NCBI GenBank assembly: GCA_020350865.1
Contig: CP070726.1
Coordinates: 810,942 to 816,242 of the forward strand
Direction: 5' to 3'
DNA from: Thermoplasmata archaeon
Lineage (GTDB): Archaea; Thermoplasmatota; Thermoplasmata; GCA-020350865
DNA: 5,301 nucleotides
Part shown: positions 1-5,301 of the stretch, in pieces
Numbering within the stretch: position 1 is the first letter of the stretch
Layout of the letters: each line of letters starts with the position of its first letter
Notes under the pieces: model-generated
Seen by the model: the letters and a program-made list of their open reading frames with translations, nothing else
Databases searched by the model: none
What the model was told of the DNA's origin: nothing
Made by a program: the position numbers and the translations under genes

Positions 1-1177
1 CGAGACTAAAGGTAATTGTGTCCTGAGAATCGACATCTGTTGCATTGACATCGTAGAAGTACATCACATCCTCTGTGGCAGTTGTTATAGGCGATGAATT
101 GATGATTGGATCATCATTGATATTGGTGACAAAAAGCTCGTACATCTGCAGGTCGAATTCCTCTCCGTCAGAGACATTTACTGTGATATCGAATGTAAGT
201 TGGGCCTGCTCATCCTGGGGTATCCAGGTGATGCTTCCGGTTTCGTTGATGGTCATACCCTGCGGAGCCGAATCGAGTCCATATGTGATAACTTCATACG
301 CTGCAATCAAAAAATCGTCGTCCTCCACCACCACATCGTATCGGTAGAGTGTGTTCTCGATTGCTATAGTTCCGGGTTCGGAGGTTATATAGGGAGGGTC
401 GTTTGTGTTGAAGATATCCAATCTGAGCTGAATTGAACTTTGGCCTCCATCATCGTCACTGACCGAGATGTTGATTATGTGGACCCCCACATCCGCATTT
501 TGCGGCGTGAACGTTATGAAACCCGTTACGAAATCAATATCGAAGAGGGTTGAATTGTCATAGAAGTGAATTGTATCGTACATAACATCCGTTGCATTGA
601 TCTGAAGCTCAAAGGATGTGTCCTCGAACAGGGTTTGGGCGGGAACACTGGTGATTGCAGGTGGCAGGTTGCTCACCGTGACATTGGCCATGTCGGTATC
701 CACCGCACCATCATCATCCTCCACTTCTAGGGTTAGGATGTACAGATCGTTGTCCGGATAGGTGTGTGTGACGGTGATTCCGTAACCTACACTTCCATCC
801 CCAAAATACCAGGTGTAGTTCAGGGTGGCTGTATCGGAGGGTGTGTCACTGGAAAGAGATGCAGAAAATTCGATAGCAATCCCCTCATCCCCAGCCCTGT
901 CCCCCCCTGCATTTGCCTCCGGCCTGACATTGCTCACGTTTACATACATTGTATCCGTATCCTTTACACCCCAATCGTTTGTCACGTTGAGGGTGACAGC
1001 ATAGAGGCCGGACAGGGTATAGGAATGGCTTGGGTAAAGCCCGTACCCAAAATCACCGTCACCGAAGTCCCAGGTGTAATTGATGATGCTGGAATTGCTT
1101 GTGGAGCCCGAGCCGTCGAACATGTGGCTCTCATCCTCGTCCACCTGTGCGTCCGAACCTGCATCCGCCACGGGATA
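1..1177 (-). repeat. Tandem Ig-fold domain array (2 PKD + 3 or more cadherin-like) encoded in the large surface protein
   Basis: These are protein-level repeats of about 80-96 residues. PKD1 (codons 696-779, 1177-926) has VADAGSDAQVDE, WDFGDG and HSYTLSGLY. PKD2 (780-865, 925-668) has EANAGGDRAGDEG, WYFGDG and HTYPDNDLY. Three cadherin-like units (667-404, 403-116, 115-1) share the linker NDPP or NDDP, an opening of the form I-x-S-x-P, an acidic E-N/D-T/V-x-Y, and SDDDG or SDGEE near the end. Such units usually form a stalk that holds a functional domain away from the cell surface. The array continues past the left edge, so its full copy number is unknown. Confidence 0.8.
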
Positions 1178-3262
1178 ACCGTCATGCACCGTCACGGTGT
1201 TGTTTGCCATGTTGTTGCCCTCGTTGGATTCGTAGTAACGGTTTGTCGTGTCAACCACCACCGTGATGTTGTAATATCCCAGGTAACCGCCACTCTCCCA
1301 TGAAATGGACGTTGAGTTTTCATTCGAGCCGTTCACGTCTACGGTGCTGTTGCCGAGATATACGCTGCCGCTCCCCGGATCATCAAGGAAGAAGCGCACC
1401 TCGACACCGTATGCCGGAGCCAAACCAAGATTCCTCACATTGGCATGGATGTTAATGCTCTCCCCGGAGAGAGGGCCGGGATTGGAAAATGAGATATCGG
1501 ATGTGTTCACAGTCAGATCGGGCACGATGTCCAGGTCGTACGGGGAAACCTTGGGATCGCCTATAACGCAGTCCATCCAGCTCAGGTATGCAGAGGCCAT
1601 GTAGTAGCTGTCGGCCATTCTGAACCCCTGGGTGTAGGCGTCAAACAGTATGTCCGGATGGGCGCAGGCGCTTAGATAAGGCTCGTAGACGTACCCTTTG
1701 ACACCCGTCACACCGTCCCTTATTAAATCTGCCACAAGCGATTGGCCGTATGCGGTGCCGTAATTGAAGCTCCTGCCCCCTGTGGATACGTAGGTTTCGG
1801 CCAGGGAACCCGGGATCCAATCGTTGTGGGGTTTGATTTCGTAGAGGTAGATATCGTCTATGAACACCGTCCCGGTGGATTTGGAGAATGCCACACCCAA
1901 AGATATGTTTTCGACGCCCTCTATGGGTTCGAAACGCACCTGTGAAAGGGAGACCCAGGAAGTCGTAGTACCTGTGCGGGCGCTGCCGTTGTAATACTTA
2001 ATGATGCTACCCTGGGAATCATGGGCGGCAAATTGGAGTTGAACGCCCCCCTCCGAAGATACCCCGGACAGGTTGACATAACCCACCGCATAATATCGTG
2101 TGTTGGGTTTTACTGTGTAGTTCTGTGCCACATATGATGAGTTCCCGCTGGTTGTGAGTCTTTCTATCCTCACGGACCAGGCGCCGTTCCTCACCTCTGT
2201 GCCGTTCCTTTCACATATGCCCACTCCATCGTCATTTTCAAAGTACCAGTTGTCCGGCACATCGTCCCCGTTACCGTCGTTTTCCAACCCAGAATTCAAC
2301 AAAGAATTTTTTGGGTAATTTGCGTCGTTGCTGCCCCAGCTCGTGTATCCGGAGGTGTTGAGCCGGTTGGTGAGGAAGGTGTTTGTCTCGTCGAGATAAC
2401 TGTCGAATCCGTTGGCAGTTAGGATTGCATGGGCATTTCGCATCCAGTCGTTGCCTTCCTGGTAACCCCCGCCGTCATCCTTTCCAGGGTCCACATCGAA
2501 AGAAAAGGTGCCGTGCCTGCCGATGGCGATCTCGGGTTTGTCCACCAAGGCTTTGATATCCCCGAAATCGTAGCCCGTGAGCCTTGTCACAATGAAAAAC
2601 TGGTATTTCACAGCCGAGAATTCCTCGAAAGGGTCAATATTGAAATAGGGATTGTTGCACCAGTACGGTTGGCCGATGTAGGCCTGGTTCAGACCCAGGA
2701 TGAGGGCCAGATCAGAATCAACGCAGGCCCGGTCCCATGTGTGTGTGTTCGACGATATCCTGAGGGGAACACCTTTGGTTGTGACCATGTAGTTAATCTT
2801 GTTGCCCAGTTGGTTATCTATGATATGCTGCTCCACAGGAATTTTTATTGTGTTGTTGAATGTATCACGATTGATGGTCTCCCCTGTGGGGGCGGTGATG
2901 TTGCATACGTTGATTGCAGGGATATTTCTCTTGGAGATAAAGTAGTCCGCAATCTGCATGGACAGGGGGGAGTTGAGGTTTCTTATCACGAGCACATCGT
3001 CGTAGCTGATGTATTCGTAGTACTCCGGCTGCGAGCGGGTGGAGGTTGATGGGATATCAGGGATATTGGGGCTGTCATGATTCGTCTGATCTCGGAATTG
3101 ATCTGCTTCCATGCCCTGGGAGGGCTGGGTTGTTGTTTCTACCCCATTCAAAACCTGGAGGGCCATGAACAGAAGGATAAGGCCTGTGCTCAGGAGAATC
3201 AGAAGGGGCTTTACGCCCGGGTCGATTGCTGATTTTGATTGTTTTACCGATGAGCGGACCAT
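1..3262 (-). CDS. TIGR03790-family exported surface protein with CARDB, PKD and cadherin-like repeats (3' end outside window)
   Basis: The frame is open for 1087 codons from ATG at 3262-3260 to the left edge, so the C-terminus is missing. A basic N-terminus and a hydrophobic segment (about residues 17-38) indicate a signal peptide or anchor. Residues 88-320 and 482-576 match the TIGR03790 family, whose function is unknown: VLVIRNLNSPLS, KRNIPAINV, VTTKGVPLRI, VTRLTGYD, then GVTGVKGYVYEPYL, LSWMDCVIGDP and SPY. Between these halves lies an insert (about 320-478) starting NSGLENDGNGDDVPDNW and ending VFIDDIYLYE, typical of carbohydrate-binding jelly-roll modules. Next come CARDB (about 580-693, ending YYESNEGNN), PKD1 (696-779, WDFGDG), PKD2 (780-865, WYFGDG) and three cadherin/Ig-like repeats (866-953, 954-1049, 1050 onward). 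About 28 N-X-S/T sequons suggest an N-glycosylated extracellular protein. The start is supported by an upstream GGGGAG and by sitting just before the export segment. No frameshift is visible. Family assignment is strong; biochemical role unknown. Confidence 0.9.
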   Translation of the reverse strand, partial: MVRSSVKQSKSAIDPGVKPLLILLSTGLILLFMALQVLNGVETTTQPSQGMEADQFRDQTNHDSPNIPDIPSTSTRSQPEYYEYISYDDVLVIRNLNSPLSMQIADYFISKRNIPAINVCNITAPTGETINRDTFNNTIKIPVEQHIIDNQLGNKINYMVTTKGVPLRISSNTHTWDRACVDSDLALILGLNQAYIGQPYWCNNPYFNIDPFEEFSAVKYQFFIVTRLTGYDFGDIKALVDKPEIAIGRHGTFSFDVDPGKDDGGGYQEGNDWMRNAHAILTANGFDSYLDETNTFLTNRLNTSGYTSWGSNDANYPKNSLLNSGLENDGNGDDVPDNWYFENDDGVGICERNGTEVRNGAWSVRIERLTTSGNSSYVAQNYTVKPNTRYYAVGYVNLSGVSSEGGVQLQFAAHDSQGSIIKYYNGSARTGTTTSWVSLSQVRFEPIEGVENISLGVAFSKSTGTVFIDDIYLYEIKPHNDWIPGSLAETYVSTGGRSFNYGTAYGQSLVADLIRDGVTGVKGYVYEPYLSACAHPDILFDAYTQGFRMADSYYMASAYLSWMDCVIGDPKVSPYDLDIVPDLTVNTSDISFSNPGPLSGESINIHANVRNLGLAPAYGVEVRFFLDDPGSGSVYLGNSTVDVNGSNENSTSISWESGGYLGYYNITVVVDTTNRYYESNEGNNMANNTVTVHDGYPVADAGSDAQVDEDESHMFDGSGSTSNSSIINYTWDFGDGDFGYGLYPSHSYTLSGLYAVTLNVTNDWGVKDTDTMYVNVSNVRPEANAGGDRAGDEGIAIEFSASLSSDTPSDTATLNYTWYFGDGSVGYGITVTHTYPDNDLYILTLEVEDDDGAVDTDMANVTVSNLPPAITSVPAQTLFEDTSFELQINATDVMYDTIHFYDNSTLFDIDFVTGFITFTPQNADVGVHIINISVSDDDGGQSSIQLRLDIFNTNDPPYITSEPGTIAIENTLYRYDVVVEDDDFLIAAYEVITYGLDSAPQGMTINETGSITWIPQDEQAQLTFDITVNVSDGEEFDLQMYELFVTNINDDPIINSSPITTATEDVMYFYDVNATDVDSQDTITFSL

Positions 3263-3274
3263 TTCTCTCCCCTT
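3263..3274 (-). promoter_or_regulatory. Ribosome binding site of the large surface protein gene
   Basis: On the minus strand the sequence AAGGGGAGAGAA directly precedes the ATG. The GGGGAG core (3272-3267) lies 4 bases from the start codon, a little close but purine-rich throughout. It supports the ATG at 3262-3260. The only near in-frame alternative upstream is a TTG at 3280, which has no reason to be preferred. Confidence 0.55.
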
Positions 3275-3315
3275 GGACAAACCGGGATGAATGCGAAAGA
3301 TGACTTGGACCTGGC

Positions 3316-3337
3316 GTAATATTATACGACATCGTAT
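3316..3337 (-). promoter_or_regulatory. Candidate TATA box with an overlapping palindrome, upstream of the large surface protein gene
   Basis: The 75-base spacer between the epimerase stop and the surface protein start contains, on the minus strand, TATAATATTAC at 3326-3316. A start of transcription about 25 bases downstream would fall near 3296-3300 and leave a leader of about 35 bases with the ribosome binding site. Next to and overlapping this box is a perfect 6-base inverted repeat, ATACGA-CA-TCGTAT (3324-3337, plus strand), with a 2-base centre. The loop is too short for a good RNA hairpin, so a protein-binding operator is the likelier reading. The element begins right after the epimerase stop codon. 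Seen: both motifs. Inferred: their function. Confidence 0.4.
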
Positions 3338-4294
3338 TTAACCTTTGACCAGCTCCCTGGCCGTTAGACGCACTGCCTCCTGGCTGCCGTATTTCGGGGT
3401 CCAGCCCAAATCCTTCAGTTTCTGAATGGAAAGCAGCATGGTCCTCACATCCCCTTTCCATCCCCTGCCGTCATCCACGCCCCCGGTCCAGTGGTACTTC
3501 ACCTCAGAAAGGTCCATCTCGCGGCATACGATGTCTGCAATCGTCCTCACATCAATGTAGTCCTCGGAGCCAATATTGAAAATGCCCACCCTATCCTTAC
3601 AGTGCTCATGTGCATATATCATGCCCTCTACGGTGTCCGAGATGTGTATGTAGGATTTAGTGGTTCCGGGCTCCCTGCCCAGTATCTCAAGTGTTTCGGG
3701 ATTACCTCTGAGCTTGTTTATGAAATCGAATGTGACGCCGTGGGTGCTCCTGGGACCGATGACATTGGCAAAACGGTATATGACGGTGCTCATGCCGAAC
3801 GTGTGGCAGTATGCCGAAATCAGCGCCTCGCAGGCGAGCTTCGAGGCCGCATAGAGCGAGAGCGGAATGAGGGGCCCGTAGTCCTCGGGGGTCGGTATCT
3901 CGGTGGGCTCGCCGTACACCGTTGAGGTGGAGGCAAATACCATCTCGCCCACATCCCTCTTACGCATGGCCTCCAAAACATTGTAGGTGAGTATGATGTT
4001 GTGGTCGATGTGCATCCGAGTTTGGTTTTCGGTTATCTGTACAACGGGATTGGCGGCGAAATGATAGATGGCATCGCAGTCCTTTAATACGGGCATCAAG
4101 GCATCGGGGTCCATGAGGTCAGCGGTTACTACCTGGATATTATCCCGGCTTTCGGCCAGGAACTCACTCTTTCCGGAGACGAGATTGTCCACCACAATGA
4201 CCTCGTTTTGTAGACCGACCATCCTGTCCACAAGATTGCTCCCTATGAACCCTGCACCGCCCGTGACAACCAGCTTCTTATTCTTCAGCTTCAT
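3338..4294 (-). CDS. NAD-dependent nucleotide-sugar epimerase/dehydratase (UDP-glucose 4-epimerase-like, extended SDR)
   Basis: A complete 318-residue cytoplasmic enzyme, the usual length for GalE-like extended SDRs. It should use bound NAD(H) to oxidise a UDP- or other NDP-sugar transiently and re-reduce it at C4, or a related reaction. Visible signatures are the Rossmann motif TGGAGFIG (11-18), acidic D36 after beta-2 (VVVDN) for the NAD ribose, TADL (57-60), the catalytic Ser/Thr region STSTVYGEP (122-130), the YAASK catalytic pair Y148 and K152, and RFANVIGPR (174-182). The YIHISD segment (215-220) and GGVDDGRGWKGDV (271-283) near the C-terminus also fit this family. The exact sugar cannot be read from sequence; dehydratase or C5-epimerase relatives share these motifs. 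The ATG start has GGAGG 9 bases upstream and begins just before the first beta strand. It overlaps the membrane protein gene by 17 bases, suggesting translational coupling. A role in surface glycan precursor supply is inferred. Confidence 0.92.
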   Translation of the reverse strand: MKLKNKKLVVTGGAGFIGSNLVDRMVGLQNEVIVVDNLVSGKSEFLAESRDNIQVVTADLMDPDALMPVLKDCDAIYHFAANPVVQITENQTRMHIDHNIILTYNVLEAMRKRDVGEMVFASTSTVYGEPTEIPTPEDYGPLIPLSLYAASKLACEALISAYCHTFGMSTVIYRFANVIGPRSTHGVTFDFINKLRGNPETLEILGREPGTTKSYIHISDTVEGMIYAHEHCKDRVGIFNIGSEDYIDVRTIADIVCREMDLSEVKYHWTGGVDDGRGWKGDVRTMLLSIQKLKDLGWTPKYGSQEAVRLTARELVKG

Positions 4295-5084
4295 CGTCCT
4301 TTTCCTCCGTTCTCCTACGCCTTTTTATCAAGTAGAATGCCGAAATACACAGTATCACAATTAGCAGCACCACCCCGACGATCCAGTTCGCCTGGAATAT
4401 GGCCTTGAAGGTGTTGAAGGCATAGGCGATCATGAGGCATCCCGATATGGCGCCGACGATAACCGCACCCCACACCTTGTACGGATCCATGCCGATCATC
4501 CTGCCGATGATGCTGGCACCAACGGCACCGCTGCCCTGAAAAGGAACTATGACAAAGAGCGTCACCCCGATGAACGACAGGGCCTCGATGTACTTGTTCC
4601 TGGCCAGTATGTCCTCGCCCTTTTTTTCGAATTTCCTGATATACCTCCCGAGTATGGGTATCTTCTTGGTAAGGTCGAAGTTCCACACCAAAAAGAGGCC
4701 CACGATGATGTCGATGGAGGCGATGGCAAGGGCGATGAGCAGAGGATCCAGTGCAATGAACGTTTCGGGATCGAAGAAGGGCACCCAGGCAGAGACTGCC
4801 TCACCCGAGATCCCCAGGGGAATGACGGTTTCCTTCCCGAAGGGGGGAAAGAAGTAGAGGAGCATCCAGAAGCCCAGGGTGACAAAGGTCTTGTTGTCCA
4901 GAAACACCCAGAGCAGCGAAATCTCGATGAGGGCAATGAGCCAGGGAGTGAAGAACTGGGCTAAAATGATGCCCTTGCTCTTCTTCTCGGGTTCGGTTTC
5001 GAGGATATCCTCCGGCTCATCGATTTTTATCTGCTCCTTGTCCTCGACTGTCTCCCTCTCCAGGTCCCTCTTCTTCTTCTCCAT
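4278..5084 (-). CDS. COG2426 / Sm_multidrug_ex-type small multi-pass membrane protein
   Basis: A complete 268-residue integral membrane protein. The first 37 residues are highly charged (Lys/Glu/Asp) and cytoplasmic. Hydrophobic segments follow at about 38-62, 66-80, 112-135, 168-190, 203-226 and 233-253, then a basic cluster KRRRR and an acidic tail. Two conserved-looking half-motifs support the family: FFPPFGKETVIPLGISGE (78-95), matching the P-x-x-E-x-x-x-P-L-G element, and PFQGSGAVGASIIGRMIGM (181-199), matching the P-x-x-G-T/S-G-A-x-x-G-A element of Sm_multidrug_ex (PF06695, COG2426). The family is distantly DedA-like, and its multidrug-export label is weakly founded; the substrate is unknown. 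The charged N- and C-terminal extensions lengthen it relative to typical members. It is the first gene of the leftward group and overlaps the epimerase start by 17 bases. The ribosome binding site is weak (GAGTTGGCATC before ATG), suggesting a short-leader transcript. Confidence 0.75.
   Translation of the reverse strand: MEKKKRDLERETVEDKEQIKIDEPEDILETEPEKKSKGIILAQFFTPWLIALIEISLLWVFLDNKTFVTLGFWMLLYFFPPFGKETVIPLGISGEAVSAWVPFFDPETFIALDPLLIALAIASIDIIVGLFLVWNFDLTKKIPILGRYIRKFEKKGEDILARNKYIEALSFIGVTLFVIVPFQGSGAVGASIIGRMIGMDPYKVWGAVIVGAISGCLMIAYAFNTFKAIFQANWIVGVVLLIVILCISAFYLIKRRRRTEEKDDEAEE
4304..4308 (-). promoter_or_regulatory. Strong ribosome binding site of the epimerase, inside the upstream gene
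   Basis: On the minus strand GGAGG (4308-4304) lies 9 bases before the epimerase ATG (4294-4292). It is embedded in the last codons of the upstream membrane protein gene, within the basic-to-acidic cytoplasmic tail. It fixes the epimerase start and the 17-base overlap with the upstream gene. Confidence 0.65.
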
Positions 5085-5197
5085 GATGCCAACTCGTGAC
5101 CGAAGCTGGAATAACTTTGCGATATTAAATGATTATCCATTATTCCTATGCTGATAAAATTTATAGTCCCCTATTTTCATGCCCCACTGGGCAGGAA
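5085..5197. promoter_or_regulatory. Divergent intergenic promoter region
   Basis: These 113 bases separate the leftward membrane-protein/epimerase group from a rightward gene. The stretch is markedly AT-rich compared with its flanks, and each strand has a TATA-like box. On the minus strand ATTTAATATC (5130-5121) would place transcription start near 5100, about 16 bases before the ATG at 5084. On the plus strand AAAATTTATA (5156-5165) would place it near 5185-5190, about 10 bases before the ATG at 5198. Positions of transcription start are inferred from usual archaeal TATA spacing, not observed. Confidence 0.5.
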
Positions 5198-5301
5198 ATG
5201 AAGGATGATGGCCGGGAACCGGATGTTGCCGAAGGCGACAAGGGCAATCTTTTGTGGGAAGAGCGGGAGGTGGACCTGGACAAGAGAAAAAGAGGGTACT
5301 C
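5198..5301 (+). CDS. Unidentified protein, N-terminal fragment (cut by right edge)
   Basis: An open frame of 34 codons runs from ATG at 5198-5200 to the right edge. It encodes a very charged N-terminus (MKDDGREPDVAEGDKGNLLW, then EEREVDLDKRKRGY), with no hydrophobic stretch and no recognisable domain. It sits at the right distance from a plus-strand TATA-like box at 5156-5165, and AGG lies just before the ATG as a weak ribosome binding site. A second frame from ATG 5205 is also open to the edge but gives an odd Arg/Trp-rich product, so the first is preferred. Too little is visible to assign a function. Confidence 0.5.
   Translation, partial: MKDDGREPDVAEGDKGNLLWEEREVDLDKRKRGY

Noticed and set aside
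764..1303. 179-codon open frame on the plus strand
   Set aside because: It lies opposite the CARDB and PKD region. The product is Cys/His/Val-rich with no family motif, as expected of an antisense shadow.
2429..3049. 206-codon open frame on the plus strand
   Set aside because: It is wholly antisense to the TIGR03790 domain, whose minus-strand frame gives clear family motifs. The plus-strand product shows no recognisable domain.
3075..3461. 128-codon minus-strand frame spanning the spacer upstream of the surface protein
   Set aside because: It overlaps the end of the epimerase and the start of the surface protein in another frame, has no domain, and would bury the ribosome binding site and promoter-like elements.
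3491..3925. 144-codon plus-strand frame inside the epimerase
   Set aside because: Antisense shadow of a well-supported SDR gene.
5181..5192. Short inverted repeat GCCC-CACT-GGGC before the rightward gene
   Set aside because: Only a 4-base stem with no T-tract; too weak to call a terminator or operator.
5205..5301. Alternative rightward frame starting at ATG 5205
   Set aside because: Open to the edge, but its Arg/Trp-rich composition looks unlike a real N-terminus, and the frame from 5198 has more natural composition. It cannot be settled without more sequence.

Overview
The window looks archaeal, most probably euryarchaeal with a Thermoplasmata-like flavour. The placement rests on AT-rich TATA-like boxes in the spacers, purine-rich Shine-Dalgarno sites, and a very large secreted protein that is dense in N-glycosylation sequons and carries CARDB, PKD and cadherin-like domains. 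The lineage is inferred; no rRNA, tRNA or other taxonomic marker is present.

Layout. Three genes run leftward on the minus strand. From upstream to downstream they are: (1) a 268-residue multi-pass membrane protein of the COG2426 / Sm_multidrug_ex type (4278-5084); (2) a 318-residue NAD-dependent nucleotide-sugar epimerase of the extended SDR family (3338-4294), whose start overlaps the end of gene 1 by 17 bases; (3) a giant surface protein (3262 down to the left edge, 1087 codons, no stop in the window), separated from gene 2 by 75 bases. A fourth gene points right from a divergent promoter region and is cut by the right edge (from 5198).

The giant protein fills more than 60 percent of the window. 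It has an N-terminal hydrophobic export segment, then a TIGR03790-family domain split by a carbohydrate-binding-like insert of about 150 residues. A CARDB domain, two PKD domains and at least three cadherin/Ig-like repeats follow, the last cut by the edge.

How they fit together. The membrane protein and epimerase look translationally coupled. The epimerase probably makes an activated sugar for surface glycans, and the large exported protein next to it has about 28 sequons and could be a target of such glycosylation. This link is inferred. The short gene-free stretches are 3263-3337 and 5085-5197; both hold promoter-like elements. I see no RNA genes, CRISPR arrays, insertion sequences or integration sites.
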